A stretch of DNA of 64,000 nucleotides from contig JACJID010000002.1 in the NCBI GenBank assembly GCA_014138725.1, positions 510,001 to 574,000 of the forward strand, written 5' to 3'. The notes under the pieces are model-generated. The model saw nothing but the letters and a program-made list of their open reading frames with translations, did not search any database and had not been told where the DNA came from. The position numbers and the translations under genes are program-made. Positions 35,578 to 45,188 of this stretch are shown in pieces; the stretch's first letter is position 1; each line of letters starts with the position of its first letter. Origin of the DNA: Kutzneria viridogrisea. Lineage in GTDB: Bacteria > Actinomycetota > Actinomycetes > Mycobacteriales > Pseudonocardiaceae.

Positions 35578-37479
35578 TCAGCTCTCCTTCGCGGGCAGCT
35601 CGGCGAGTTCGCCGGTGGTGAAGTACTTCTGCAACTCGCTGTACTCGAACAGGGCCATCAGGTCCTCGCGCAGCGGGATCTGGTCCTTGGCCGTCACGCT
35701 GACCCCGTCGCCCTCGGCGCGGCACACCAGCAGCTGGCGCCGCCAGTCCGGGTCCATCCTGGGGTGGTCCTCGCGGGTGTGGCCGCCGCGGCTCTCGGTG
35801 CGCAGCAGGGCCGCCTTGGCCACGCACTCGCTGACCAGCAGCATGTTGCGCAGGTCGATGGCCAGGTGCCAGCCGGGGTTGAACTGCCGGTGCCCCTCCA
35901 CCACCACGTTGCGGGCGCGCTGCTTGAGCTCCTCCAGCGCGGTCAGCGCCTGCTCCACCTCGCCGCCGCGGCGGATGATGCCGACCAGGTCGTTCATCGT
36001 CTGCTGCAACTGGGTGTGCACCGTGTACGGGTTCTCCTGCTGCCCGGTGCCGCCCTCGGCGAACGGGTCCACCGCGCGCGCGGCCGCACCGTCCACATCG
36101 GACTCGGAGATGACCGGGCGCTTGTCCCCCAGCGACCGCACGTACTCGGCGGCGCCCGCACCCGCGCGCCTGCCGAACACCAGCAGGTCGGACAGGGAGT
36201 TGCCGCCCAGCCGGTTGGAACCGTGCATGCCGCCCGCGACCTCCCCGCAGGCGAACAGGCCGGGCACGCTGGAGGCCGCGGTGTCCGGCTCCACCTCCAC
36301 CCCGCCCATCACGTAGTGGCAGGTGGGCCCGACCTCCATCGGCTCCTTGGTGATGTCCACGTCGGCCAGTTCCTTGAACTGGTGGTGCATGGACGGCAGC
36401 CTGCGCACGATCTCCTCGGCGGGCAGCCGGCTGGACACGTCCAGGAACACGCCGCCGTGCGGGGAGTTGCGGCCCGCCTTGACCTCGGAGTTGATCGCCC
36501 TGGCCACCTCGTCGCGGGGCAGCAGCTCCGGCGGGCGCCGGTTGTTGTCCGGGTCGGTGTACCAGCGGTCGGCCTCGGCCTCGTTGTCGGCGTACTTGTC
36601 CTTGAAGACCTCGGGGATGTAGTCGAACATGAACCGGCGGCCCTCGGAGTTGCGCAGCACCCCGCCGTCCCCGCGCACCGACTCGGTGACCAGGATGCCC
36701 TTCACGCTGGGCGGCCACACCATGCCGGTGGGGTGGAACTGCACGAACTCCATGTTGATCAGCGACGCCCCGGTGCGCAGGGCCAGCGCGTGCCCATCCC
36801 CGGTGTACTCCCAGGAGTTGGAGGTCACCTTGAAGGACTTGCCGATGCCCCCGGTGGCCAGCACCACCGCGGGCGCCTCGAACAGCACGAACCGGCCGGT
36901 CTCCCGCCAGTAGGCGAAGGCCCCGCTGACCTTGTCCCCGTCGCGCAGCAGCTCGGTGACCGTGCACTCGGCGAAGACCTTCAGCCGGGACTCGTGGTCC
37001 CCGGTCTCGGCGTGGTCCTCCTGTTGCAGGGACACGATCTTCTGCTGCAACGAGCGGATCAGCTCCAGGCCGGTGCGGTCGCCCACGTGCGCCAGCCGGG
37101 GGTACTCGTGCCCGCCGAAGTTGCGCTGGCTGATCCGCCCGTCGGCGGTGCGGTCGAACAGCGCGCCGTAGGTCTCCAGCTCCCAGACCCGGTCCGGGGC
37201 CTCCTTGGCGTGCAGCTCGGCCATCCGCCAGTTGTTCAGGAACTTGCCGCCGCGCATGGTGTCGCGGAAGTGCACCTGCCAGCTGTCGTGCGAGTTGACG
37301 TTGCCCATGGCCGCCGCGATGCCGCCCTCGGCCATCACCGTGTGCGCCTTGCCGAACAGCGACTTGCACACCACGGCGGTGCGCAGCCCCTGCTGGCGGG
37401 CCTCGATCGCCGCGCGCAGGCCAGCGCCACCGGCACCGATCACCACGACGTCGTAAGCGTGGCGTTCCAGCTCGGTCAT
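35578..37479 (-). CDS. sdhA: Succinate dehydrogenase flavoprotein subunit
   Basis: A 633-residue catalytic subunit. The FAD-binding motif is VVVIGAGGAG (residues 11-20) and the covalent FAD histidine is H46 (AHTVMAEGG). The HPTGMVWP and GGMHGSNRLGGNSLSD motifs of the substrate site and FAD domain are present. The ATG at 37479 gives the canonical start; the frame upstream is antisense to nothing known and is excluded. It is one base from sdhB and 17 bp after the membrane anchor gene. Confidence 0.94.
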   Translation of the reverse strand: MTELERHAYDVVVIGAGGAGLRAAIEARQQGLRTAVVCKSLFGKAHTVMAEGGIAAAMGNVNSHDSWQVHFRDTMRGGKFLNNWRMAELHAKEAPDRVWELETYGALFDRTADGRISQRNFGGHEYPRLAHVGDRTGLELIRSLQQKIVSLQQEDHAETGDHESRLKVFAECTVTELLRDGDKVSGAFAYWRETGRFVLFEAPAVVLATGGIGKSFKVTSNSWEYTGDGHALALRTGASLINMEFVQFHPTGMVWPPSVKGILVTESVRGDGGVLRNSEGRRFMFDYIPEVFKDKYADNEAEADRWYTDPDNNRRPPELLPRDEVARAINSEVKAGRNSPHGGVFLDVSSRLPAEEIVRRLPSMHHQFKELADVDITKEPMEVGPTCHYVMGGVEVEPDTAASSVPGLFACGEVAGGMHGSNRLGGNSLSDLLVFGRRAGAGAAEYVRSLGDKRPVISESDVDGAAARAVDPFAEGGTGQQENPYTVHTQLQQTMNDLVGIIRRGGEVEQALTALEELKQRARNVVVEGHRQFNPGWHLAIDLRNMLLVSECVAKAALLRTESRGGHTREDHPRMDPDWRRQLLVCRAEGDGVSVTAKDQIPLREDLMALFEYSELQKYFTTGELAELPAKES

Positions 37480-37496
37480 CAAGACTCCGTATTCGG

Positions 37497-38285
37497 TTAG
37501 AAGAACTTCACGTCGAGGAGGGCACCGCTGGCGACCAGCGCCACGTAGAGGTCCGCCAGTGCCACCCCGAACAGCGACAGCCAGGCGAAGAGCATGTGCC
37601 GGGTGTTCAGCCTGGAGACCAGCGTCCACGCCTTGTAACGCACCGGGTGCTTGGAGAAGTGCGTGAGCCGGCCGCCCATCGCGTGGCGGCAGGAGTGGCA
37701 GGACAGCGAGTACAGCCAGAGCAGCGCGGCGTTGGCCAGCAACACCAGGGTCCCCATGCCCATGTGACCCCAGTTGCCGTCCGCGTCCCGGAACGCGATC
37801 ACGGCGTCGTAGGTCAGGATGACGTTGAACACCAGGCCGATGTAGAAGAAGTACCGGTGCAGGTTGTTGAGCACCAGCGGGAAGCGGCGCTCACCGGTGT
37901 ACTTGCCGTGCGGCTCGGCCACCGCGCAGGCGGGCGGCGAGGCCCAGAACCCGCGGTAGTAGGCCTTGCGGTAGTAGTAGCAGGTCAGCCGGAAGCCCAG
38001 CGGGAAGACCAGGATCAGCAGTGCGGGCGACAGCGCCCACCAACTGCCGAGCAGGTGCACCTCGCTGCTGCCCGGCACGCAGTTGGCGGCCAGGCAGGGC
38101 GAGTAGAACGGCGAGATGTACGGGGCCGCGTAGTAGTCGCCGTTCGCGAAGGCGCGAACGGTGGCGTAGATGATGAACGCGACCAGCACGAGGACCGTGA
38201 CGGCGGGCTGGACCCACCACCGGTCGGTACGCAGAGTGCGTGCGTTGATCCGCGCCCGACCAGGGGCGGTGGTGCCTGCCGTCAT
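37497..38285 (-). CDS. sdhC: Succinate dehydrogenase membrane anchor subunit (Rv0249c-type)
   Basis: A 262-residue protein with five hydrophobic helices. Conserved histidines that could bind haem b are in NNLHRYFFYIG and LSCHSCRHAMGG. It is the single-subunit anchor typical of actinobacterial Sdh1/fumarate-reductase-like enzymes, transferring electrons to menaquinone. First of the three catalytic genes, 42 bp after the small hypothetical gene. Confidence 0.88.
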   Translation of the reverse strand: MTAGTTAPGRARINARTLRTDRWWVQPAVTVLVLVAFIIYATVRAFANGDYYAAPYISPFYSPCLAANCVPGSSEVHLLGSWWALSPALLILVFPLGFRLTCYYYRKAYYRGFWASPPACAVAEPHGKYTGERRFPLVLNNLHRYFFYIGLVFNVILTYDAVIAFRDADGNWGHMGMGTLVLLANAALLWLYSLSCHSCRHAMGGRLTHFSKHPVRYKAWTLVSRLNTRHMLFAWLSLFGVALADLYVALVASGALLDVKFF

Positions 38286-38327
38286 GTCTCCTCTGTTCGC
38301 TCCGTTGCGAGTGGAGTCATCAGACTC

Positions 38328-38618
38328 TCAGCGATGGTGCGGGTGGTATCCGCCAACTCCTTCGTCATCGGCGCCACGCCACAGGTCAGGGTCGTACGGG
38401 GTGTCTGGCACGACCACGACCTCGCGTGGGTCGGCCGCGCGCGGGGCCGGTGCGGGCATCGCGGCGCCCAGGTCCTCGGCGTCGATGTGCAGCCGCTCCA
38501 GGTCGTTGGCCAGCCGGCGGACCACGGTCGCGTCCCCGTACTGGTTCTCCAACGCGCTGATGCACTGCCGAAGCTGTCCAATGGCCCGCCGCAGGTTCGC
38601 GATCTCAGTCGTGGGCAT
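38328..38618 (-). CDS. Small conserved protein of the Sdh1 operon (Rv0250c-like)
   Basis: A 96-residue soluble protein, helical in its first 50 residues (IANLRRAIGQLRQCISALENQYGDATVVRRLANDLERL) and ending in a disordered Pro/Asp-rich tail (PDTPYDPDLWRG). The ATG has GGAGG at 11 bases. It is the first gene of the Sdh operon, as Rv0250c (97 residues) in mycobacteria. Role unknown, perhaps assembly or regulation of the dehydrogenase. Confidence 0.75.
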   Translation of the reverse strand: MPTTEIANLRRAIGQLRQCISALENQYGDATVVRRLANDLERLHIDAEDLGAAMPAPAPRAADPREVVVVPDTPYDPDLWRGADDEGVGGYHPHHR

Positions 38619-38706
38619 CCCCAGCACCTCCCAGACACACACAGGCGTCAACGTGTCCGGCGCCACAGTGGCACCGTGCCGCAGACTCTGCCCCGAGACA
38701 CCCCTG

Positions 38707-38722
38707 TGTGACAAGTGCCACA
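38707..38722 (-). promoter_or_regulatory. CRP-like site upstream of the Sdh1 operon
   Basis: TGTGACAAGTGCCACA differs from TGTGA-N6-TCACA in one position. It lies about 90 bp upstream of the operon's first start codon and also upstream of edd. CRP-family control of Sdh genes is known in mycobacteria; here it is inferred. Confidence 0.5.
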
Positions 38723-38769
38723 CGCGTGAAACCAGCAATGCCCCCAAAGCAGGCACGACTGAATCGGTT

Positions 38770-38798
38770 TTGATTCGATCGGGTGACAGGGTTAGTGT
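38770..38798 (+). promoter_or_regulatory. Candidate promoter of edd-eda
   Basis: TTGATT, 17-base spacer, TAGTGT, about 60 bp before the edd start. The spacing is ideal and the boxes are moderate matches to the housekeeping consensus. Confidence 0.45.
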
Positions 38799-38857
38799 GG
38801 GTGCCGTCACGCGACGCCAGTGCTGCCGTCCGCCCCACCATGGACAGGAGTCACGGC

Positions 38858-40705
38858 ATGCACCCCGTCGTCGCCCAGGTCACCGCGCGGATCGCGGAGC
38901 GGAGCGAGCACACGAGGTCCGCCTACCTGGAACGGGTGTCCGCCGCGGCCGGTGACGCACCGGCGCGCTCGGGCATGGCCTGCAGCAACCTGGCGCACGG
39001 CTTCGCCGCCTGCTCGGGCAGCGACCGGCTGGCCATCCGCGGCCTGGTCAAGCCCGGGGTGGCCATCGTGTCGGCCTACAACGACCTGCTCTCGGCCCAC
39101 CAGCCGCTGCACGAGTACCCGGACTGGATCAAGGCAGCGGTGCGCGAGGCGGGCGGGGTGGCCCAGTTCGCCGGGGGCGTGCCCGCCATGTGCGACGGCA
39201 TCACCCAGGGCCGCGCGGGCATGGAGCTGTCCCTGTTCAGCCGCGAGGTCATCGCGATGGCCACCGGCATCGCGCTGTCCCACGAGATGTTCGACGCCGC
39301 GCTGCTGCTGGGCGTCTGCGACAAGATCGTGCCCGGCCTGCTGATCGGCGCGCTGGCCTTCGGGCACCTGCCCGCGATCCTGGTGCCCGCCGGGCCGATG
39401 ACCTCGGGGCTGCCGAACAAGGACAAGGCCCGGGTCCGCCAGCTCTACGCCGAGGGCAAGGCCACCCGCGAGGACCTGCTGGCGGCCGAGTCGGCCTCCT
39501 ACCACGGGCCCGGCACCTGCACGTTCTACGGCACGGCCAACTCCAACCAGATGGTCGTGGAGGTGATGGGCCTGCACCTGCCGGGCGCCAGCTTCGTGCA
39601 CCCGGGCACCCCGTTGCGCCGCGCGCTGACCGAGCAGGCCGGGCGCCGCGCGGTGGAACTGGCCCGCGAGAAGGCCTCGATCAGCCAGGTCGTGGACGTC
39701 AAGTCCGTGGTCAACGGCGTGGTCGCGCTGCTGGCCACCGGCGGCTCCACCAACCTGTCCCTGCACCTGCCCGCCGTGGCCGCCGCGGCCGGGATCCAGC
39801 TCAGCTGGGACGACTTCGCCGACCTGTCGGCCGCGGTCCCGCTGCTGGCGCGGGTCTACCCCAACGGCAGCGCCGACATCAACCACTTCCAGGCCGCGGG
39901 CGGCGTGCAGTACCTGGTGGGCGAGCTGCTCGACGCCGGTTTCCTGCACCCCGACGTGCAAACCGTGGCCGGGCCCGGTCTGGACCGGTACCGGCAGGAG
40001 CCGTTCCTGGACGGGGACGAGCTGGTGTGGCGGGACGGCCCGCGCACCAGCCTGGACCCCGCGGTGCTGCGCCCGGTCGCCGAGCCGTTCGCCGCCGAGG
40101 GCGGGCTGCGCATGCTGTCCGGCAACCTGGGCCGGGCCGTGATCAAGGTGTCGGCCGTGGCCCCGGAGCACCGCGTGGTGCAGGCCCCGGCGCGGGTGTT
40201 CACCAGCCAGGACGGCTTCCAGCGGGCGTTCCGGGCCGGTGAGCTGGACACCGACGTGATCGTGGTGATCCGCAACCAGGGCCCGCAGGCCAACGGCATG
40301 CCCGAGCTGCACGGGCTGACCCCGGCGCTGGGCGTGCTGCTGGACCGGGGGCACCGGATCGCGCTGATCACCGACGGCCGCATGTCCGGGGCCTCCGGCA
40401 AGATCCCCTCGGCGATCCAGCTGACCCCCGAGGCCGCGACCGGCGGGCCGCTGGCCCGGGTACGCGACGGGGACGTGATCCGGCTCGACGCCGAGCAGGG
40501 CGTGCTGGAGGTGCTGGTCGGGGCGGAGGAACTGGCCGGGCGCGAGCTGGTGGACGGCCCTCCGCACGAGCTGGACTGGATGGGCACCGGGCGGGAACTG
40601 TTCGGCGCGCTGCGCCGCGCGGTCGGCCCGGCCGACGAGGGGGCCAGCGTGTTCGGCACGCTGACCCCGGAGCACTTCGCGGCTCCCGTGAACGCGTGGA
40701 AGTGA
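38858..40705 (+). CDS. edd: 6-Phosphogluconate dehydratase
   Basis: A 615-residue IlvD/Edd-family enzyme making 2-keto-3-deoxy-6-phosphogluconate, the first dedicated step of the Entner-Doudoroff pathway. Iron-sulfur and substrate motifs include [42 protein letters not shown] and [11 protein letters not shown]. The second ATG is chosen because CAGGAG precedes it by eight bases; an ATG six codons earlier is possible. Ten bases separate it from eda. Confidence 0.94.
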   Translation: MHPVVAQVTARIAERSEHTRSAYLERVSAAAGDAPARSGMACSNLAHGFAACSGSDRLAIRGLVKPGVAIVSAYNDLLSAHQPLHEYPDWIKAAVREAGGVAQFAGGVPAMCDGITQGRAGMELSLFSREVIAMATGIALSHEMFDAALLLGVCDKIVPGLLIGALAFGHLPAILVPAGPMTSGLPNKDKARVRQLYAEGKATREDLLAAESASYHGPGTCTFYGTANSNQMVVEVMGLHLPGASFVHPGTPLRRALTEQAGRRAVELAREKASISQVVDVKSVVNGVVALLATGGSTNLSLHLPAVAAAAGIQLSWDDFADLSAAVPLLARVYPNGSADINHFQAAGGVQYLVGELLDAGFLHPDVQTVAGPGLDRYRQEPFLDGDELVWRDGPRTSLDPAVLRPVAEPFAAEGGLRMLSGNLGRAVIKVSAVAPEHRVVQAPARVFTSQDGFQRAFRAGELDTDVIVVIRNQGPQANGMPELHGLTPALGVLLDRGHRIALITDGRMSGASGKIPSAIQLTPEAATGGPLARVRDGDVIRLDAEQGVLEVLVGAEELAGRELVDGPPHELDWMGTGRELFGALRRAVGPADEGASVFGTLTPEHFAAPVNAWK

Positions 40706-40715
40706 GGAGAGACCT

Positions 40716-41336
40716 GTGACGACCGGAGCTGACCTGCTCGCCCTGTCCCCCGTGGTGCCGGTGGTGGTGCTCGACGAGATGACGCACGCGGTGCCGGTCG
40801 CCGAGGCGCTGCTGCGCGGCGGCATCGGCGTGATCGAGGTGACCCTGCGGACCCCCGTCGCGCTGGCGGCCGTGGCCGCCATCGCCGCCGCCGTGCCGGA
40901 CCTGGTGGTCGGGGCGGGCACGATCACCGCGCCCGAGCACGCCCGGCAGGCCGCCGACGCCGGGGCCCGCTTCCTCGTGACCCCCGGCTGCACCGAGGCC
41001 GTGCTGGACGCCGTCGAGGCCACCGGCCTGCCGTTCCTGCCAGGGGCCGCCACCGTGTCCGAGGCGATGCGGCTGGCCGAGCGGGGCCTGACCGCGCTGA
41101 AGTTCTTCCCCGCCGAGGCCGCCGGCGGGGTGGACTACCTGCGCTCCATCGGCGGCCCGCTGCCGGGCCTGCGGTTCTGCCCCACCGGGGGCATCACCCC
41201 GGACAGCGCCCCGAAGTACCTCGCGCTGCCCAACGTCGGCTGCGTGGGCGGCTCCTGGCTGACCCCGAAGGCGGCGCTGGCCGCGGGCGACTGGGCCCAG
41301 GTCGAGGCACTGGCCAAGCAGGCGGCGGCGCTGTAG
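40716..41336 (+). CDS. eda: KDPG/KHG aldolase
   Basis: A 206-residue class I aldolase cleaving 2-keto-3-deoxy-6-phosphogluconate to pyruvate and glyceraldehyde-3-phosphate. The Schiff-base lysine is K129 (ALKFFPAE), with E41 and R45 (VIEVTLRTP) as substrate/catalytic residues and GGSWLTP at the phosphate site. GTG start after GAGGAG; in an operon with edd. A terminator follows. Confidence 0.95.
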   Translation: MTTGADLLALSPVVPVVVLDEMTHAVPVAEALLRGGIGVIEVTLRTPVALAAVAAIAAAVPDLVVGAGTITAPEHARQAADAGARFLVTPGCTEAVLDAVEATGLPFLPGAATVSEAMRLAERGLTALKFFPAEAAGGVDYLRSIGGPLPGLRFCPTGGITPDSAPKYLALPNVGCVGGSWLTPKAALAAGDWAQVEALAKQAAAL

Positions 41337-41343
41337 GGCCCCC

Positions 41344-41384
41344 CGCCGCCCGGCCGTCGAGGGGTCCTCGGCGACCGGGCGGCG
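41344..41384 (+). terminator. Terminator of the edd-eda operon
   Basis: Stem of 19 bases with three mismatches (outer CGCCGCCCGG/CCGGGCGGCG) and a three-base loop, eight bases past the eda stop. It faces the convergent lectin gene. Confidence 0.75.
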
Positions 41385-41392
41385 CCGGGCCG

Positions 41393-41938
41393 CTACCGGG
41401 CCAGCACGAACTGCCACTGCTGGTTCCGGCCACCGTTGCACCGGTACTGGATCACCTCCGCACCGTTCTCCCGTGAAGCCCCCTTGACGTCCAGGCACTT
41501 CTCACTGTGCTGGGCACGCACCGTCGAAAAGCCGGAATTCTCGATCGACCGTCGATCCCACTGTTGGTTGGTTCCGTCGTGGCACCGGTACTGGATCACC
41601 TTCGCGCCATCGGCCAGTGACGCGCCCGCGACGTCCAGGCACTTCCCGCTGTGCCGCACCCTCAGCGAAAAGCGGCCGTTCTCGGCGCGCCTCAGCGACC
41701 ACTGCTGGTTTTGACCACCGTGGCACTCGTACTGGATCACCTCCGCGCCGTCCTCGCGCGAAGCCCCACTGACGTCCAGGCATTTCCCGCTGTGCTGAAC
41801 GCGTACCGTGAACCAGTCCTCCTCGGCGTGCGCGGGGACGGTGGCCATTCCCACCAGCCCCAGGCTGAGCGCAACCACCGGAACCGCACGGGCCCTCAGT
41901 TTCCACCGACGCGTACCGCTGCTGTTACCCATTCGCAT
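41393..41938 (-). CDS. Secreted ricin-type beta-trefoil lectin
   Basis: A 181-residue protein. A basic 18-residue start and hydrophobic helix form a signal peptide ending AHAEE (about residue 39). The rest is one beta-trefoil with three tandem repeats, each having KCLDV.GAS..DGA.VIQY.C and the QxW signature (QNQQW, TNQQW, RNQQW). This is a carbohydrate-binding module without an attached enzyme. An alternative ATG is two codons later. It is monocistronic, and the role in glycan or cell-surface binding is inferred. Confidence 0.9.
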   Translation of the reverse strand: MRMGNSSGTRRWKLRARAVPVVALSLGLVGMATVPAHAEEDWFTVRVQHSGKCLDVSGASREDGAEVIQYECHGGQNQQWSLRRAENGRFSLRVRHSGKCLDVAGASLADGAKVIQYRCHDGTNQQWDRRSIENSGFSTVRAQHSEKCLDVKGASRENGAEVIQYRCNGGRNQQWQFVLAR

Positions 41939-42074
41939 ATCGCCCCCTTGGACGAGTTGCTAAAATTTCAAGATCGCACGAACAAATACCACCGTGCGTA
42001 CATTCCTCAATGTCGCACCGCGTTTCCCGTCGGCAAAGGAGCCCGGTGATTGGCCGCCCCGGTGCCGCGCCCCC

Positions 42075-42956
42075 TCACGGCATCGCGTAGACCGCTCGCA
42101 ACGCGGCACGGGTCGCGGCGATGACGGGGCGCCGCGCGCTGCCGCTGCGGGCGCAGGTGTAGATCTGCCGGTGTCCCCGCAGCGGGCGCAGCCCCACCCC
42201 AGGCGGCACGGAGCCGCGCAGCACGAGTTCGGGCAGGATCGCCACGGCGAGCCCGGTCTCGACCAGCCGCAGGTGCACCACCACGTCCGTTGAGCTGTAG
42301 GCGATGTCGGGCTCGAACCCGGCCTCGCGACACAGCGCGAGCGCCCACCGGCCGCTGGGGGTGTCGGCGGGTTCGAGCACCCACGGCCGGTCGGCGAGAT
42401 CGGCCAGGTCCATGCCCGCCAGCGCCTCGGGCACCGCGAGCACCATCGGTTCGCGGGCGAGGTCGACCCGGTCCACCCCCGCTAGTCGCGGCTCGGGGTG
42501 CCCGGGGAACTCCTCGGCGACGACCAGGTCCACCTCGCCCGCCGCGAGCGCGGACAGGGCCGGACCGGGTTCGAGCTGCCGCACGCGCAGACGTGTGCCG
42601 GGTGCCTGCTCGCGCAGGTGGTCCACCAACGGCGGCACCAGGCTCAGCATGGCGGTCTGGAACACGGCCAGCCGCACCACGCCACGCGGCTCGCCCAGCG
42701 AGGCCTGCATCTCGGCCTCGGCCAGTTCGAGTCGGGCCAGCACCACCTCGGCGTGCTCGACCAGGATCAGCGCCTGCGGGGTGAGCCGGACCCCTCGGCC
42801 GACCCGTTCCAGCAGCGCGACGCCTGCCTCCTTCTCCAGTAACGCCAACTGCTGGGAAATGGCGGATCCGCTGTAGCCCAGGGCAGCGGCCACCGCCGCC
42901 AGGGTGCCGCGGGTGTGCAGCTCGCGCAGCAATCGCAGCCGGTGCAGGTCGAACAC
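42075..42956 (-). CDS. LysR-family transcriptional regulator
   Basis: A 293-residue regulator. The helix-turn-helix is at residues 17-40 (GTLAAVAAALGYSGSAISQQLALLEKEAG), followed by a periplasmic-binding-like effector domain (about 92-293). GTG start. It is divergent from the diaminopropionate lyase/M20 operon with 81 bp between them and a GCTTTG-N17-CAAAGC inverted repeat in the gap. It is therefore likely the operon's activator. Confidence 0.9.
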   Translation of the reverse strand: MFDLHRLRLLRELHTRGTLAAVAAALGYSGSAISQQLALLEKEAGVALLERVGRGVRLTPQALILVEHAEVVLARLELAEAEMQASLGEPRGVVRLAVFQTAMLSLVPPLVDHLREQAPGTRLRVRQLEPGPALSALAAGEVDLVVAEEFPGHPEPRLAGVDRVDLAREPMVLAVPEALAGMDLADLADRPWVLEPADTPSGRWALALCREAGFEPDIAYSSTDVVVHLRLVETGLAVAILPELVLRGSVPPGVGLRPLRGHRQIYTCARSGSARRPVIAATRAALRAVYAMP

Positions 42957-42968
42957 GGCGACTCCTCA

Positions 42969-42997
42969 GCTTTGCTTAGCATTATGCGCCACAAAGC
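42969..42997. promoter_or_regulatory. Candidate LysR binding site
   Basis: Inverted arms GCTTTG and CAAAGC, 17 bases apart, directly upstream of the LysR gene start and within the divergent promoter of the lyase operon. Confidence 0.45.
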
Positions 42998-43037
42998 CGC
43001 GCTTTTCCTTCCGGGTCACGCCCTCGACACTGAGGTC

Positions 43038-44003
43038 ATGACCACCGCGCTGCACCCCGCGTACCGTAACGCCAAAGCCAGGGAATGGCGTTGCACCGCA
43101 GCACCCCGTGAGGTCACCGACTTCCACCGGCGGCTGCCCGGCTACGCGCCGACCCCGTTGACGGCACTGCCCGACACCCCGTACTTCGTCAAGGACGAGT
43201 CCTCCCGACTGGGGTTGCCCTCGTTCAAGGCGCTGGGCGCCTCGTGGGGCATCCGCCAGGCGCTGGCCGACGCCCGGCCCGGCGCCCGACTCGTCACCGC
43301 GACCGACGGCAACCACGGACGCGCCGTGGCCCACTTCGCGCGGCTGCTCGGTGTGCCCGCACAGGTGTTCGTGCCGGAGTTCGTCGGCACGACGGCCGTG
43401 GCGGCGATCCGCGCCGAGGGTGCGACGGTCGTCCGCGTGCCCGGCGACTACGACGCCGCAGTGGCCACGGCCGCCGCCGAGGACGGTGTGCTGGTGCAGG
43501 ACACGGCGTGGCCGGGCTACGAGCGCATCCCCGCCGCGATCGTCGACGGCTACTCCACGCTGTTCCGGGAGATCGACGAGCAGCTGGCGGACAGCCCGGC
43601 GCTGGTGGTCGTGCCGATGGGTGTCGGCTCGCTCGCGCAGGCCGCGGTGCGGCACTACCGGAGCGCACACCGCGGCGTGGCGCTGCTCGGCGTGGAGCCG
43701 GTGACCTCAGCCTGCGTGCTCGCCAGCCTGCACGCCGGGCGCCCGGTGACGGTCCGCACCGCGCCGACCAGCATGGCGGGGCTCAACTGCGGCACACCGT
43801 CGAGCATCGCGTGGCCGTGGCTGCGTGACGGCCTGGACGGCGCCGTGTCGGTGGACGAGGAGCAGGCGGCGCGGGCGATGGAGGTGTTGGCCGCCGCCGG
43901 GATCAACGCGGGGCCCTGCGGGGCGGCGACCCTCGCGGCGGCGAGCCTGGTGCCGCACGAGGGGCCGGTCGTGTTGATCAACACTGAGGGTCGGCACGGG
44001 TGA
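43038..44003 (+). CDS. Diaminopropionate ammonia-lyase (PLP, fold type II)
   Basis: A 321-residue PLP enzyme. The Schiff-base lysine is K64 in SSRLGLPSFKALGASWG, the hallmark of diaminopropionate ammonia-lyases, followed by ATDGNHGRAVAHFARLLG and the glycine-rich phosphate loop VVPMGVGSLAQA. It converts 2,3-diaminopropionate to pyruvate and ammonia. The ATG at 43038 is chosen from the protein N-terminus. The stop overlaps the M20 gene by GTGA. At about 320 residues it is shorter than the E. coli enzyme (about 400). This may reflect a subfamily difference. Confidence 0.85.
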   Translation: MTTALHPAYRNAKAREWRCTAAPREVTDFHRRLPGYAPTPLTALPDTPYFVKDESSRLGLPSFKALGASWGIRQALADARPGARLVTATDGNHGRAVAHFARLLGVPAQVFVPEFVGTTAVAAIRAEGATVVRVPGDYDAAVATAAAEDGVLVQDTAWPGYERIPAAIVDGYSTLFREIDEQLADSPALVVVPMGVGSLAQAAVRHYRSAHRGVALLGVEPVTSACVLASLHAGRPVTVRTAPTSMAGLNCGTPSSIAWPWLRDGLDGAVSVDEEQAARAMEVLAAAGINAGPCGAATLAAASLVPHEGPVVLINTEGRHG

Positions 44004-45103
44004 ACGCGGCGGAACTGCTGGCGCGCCTGGTCGCGATCGACTCGGTGAACCCCTCGCTGGTGCCCGGTGCCGCGGGCGAGACGCGGATCGCCGAGTACGT
44101 GGCGGAGTGGGCGCGATCGGCCGGGTTGTCGGTGCGGGTCGTCGAGGAGACAGCGGGAAGGCCCAGCGTCATCGTGCGCACCAACCGTGGCGGGCCGGGC
44201 CGGAGCTTGTTGCTGGGCGGGCACTTGGACACGGTGGGGTTCGGCGAGATGGCGGACCCGCTGCGGCCGAGGATCGACGGCGACCGGCTGTACGGACGCG
44301 GCGGCTACGACATGAAGGCCGGTCTCGCGGCGGCGCTGGTGGCCTGCCGCGAGGCCAACAACGGCGAGTTGGCCGGTGAGGTGATCGTGGCCGCGGTCGC
44401 CGACGAGGAGCACGCAAGCCTTGGCGTACAAGAGGTCCTGCGGCACGTGCGGGCCGACGCGGCGATCGTCTGCGAGCCGACCGAGTTGGTGGTGGCCACG
44501 GCGCACAAGGGTTTCGTGTGGACCGAGATCGAGGTCATCGGCAGGGCGGCGCACGGGTCGCGCCCGCACCTGGGCGAGGACGCGATCATGAAGACCGGGC
44601 CGGTGCTGGTCGAGTTGGACCGGCTCAACCAGGAACTGCGCGTCCGGCAGCACCCGCGACTCGGCCCGGGCACCCTGCACGCCTCGCTGATCACCGGCGG
44701 GCGCGAGGAGTCCACGGTGCCCGACCGTTGCCTGCTCACCGTCGAGCGCCGCACGCTGCCGGGCGAGACGGTCGCCGAGGTGGAGCGGGACGTGGCGGAC
44801 CTGCTCGCGCGCTGCACGGGCGTGCGCGCCACGAGCCGGACCACGCTGGCCCGCGAGCCGTTCGAGACCCCGGACGACAGCGCGATCGTCGGCGCGGTGC
44901 TGTCCGCGCTGGGCGAGGGCGCGGAGTTGGGCGGCGTCAGCTACTGGGCCGACTCGGCGTTCATCAGCGCCGCGGGCATCCCCACTGTGCTGTTCGGCCC
45001 CGGCGGGGACGGGGCGCACGCCGCCGTCGAATGGGTGAGCCTGACCGACACACTGGTCTGCGCGCGGGTGCTCGCCGACACCGCACGGGCGTTCTGCCGC
45101 TGA
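44000..45103 (+). CDS. M20-family (ArgE/DapE-like) metallopeptidase/deacylase
   Basis: A 367-residue dizinc hydrolase. Metal ligands and catalytic residues are H75 and D77 (GGHLDTVG), D104 (GRGGYDMKAG) and E136-E137 (ADEEH). The dimerisation domain is at about 170-280 (HKGFVWTEIEVIGRAAHGS). Coupled to the lyase gene by GTGA, it probably releases diaminopropionate or a similar amino acid from an acyl or peptide conjugate before the lyase acts. The exact substrate is inferred. Confidence 0.85.
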   Translation: MNAAELLARLVAIDSVNPSLVPGAAGETRIAEYVAEWARSAGLSVRVVEETAGRPSVIVRTNRGGPGRSLLLGGHLDTVGFGEMADPLRPRIDGDRLYGRGGYDMKAGLAAALVACREANNGELAGEVIVAAVADEEHASLGVQEVLRHVRADAAIVCEPTELVVATAHKGFVWTEIEVIGRAAHGSRPHLGEDAIMKTGPVLVELDRLNQELRVRQHPRLGPGTLHASLITGGREESTVPDRCLLTVERRTLPGETVAEVERDVADLLARCTGVRATSRTTLAREPFETPDDSAIVGAVLSALGEGAELGGVSYWADSAFISAAGIPTVLFGPGGDGAHAAVEWVSLTDTLVCARVLADTARAFCR

Positions 45104-45188
45104 GCCACACCGGGTGTTGACCTCGTTACAGGATGTGTGAAAAGGTTTGCACTCCGCCGCTGGACTTCGCACCAGTGGGAGGTACCCC

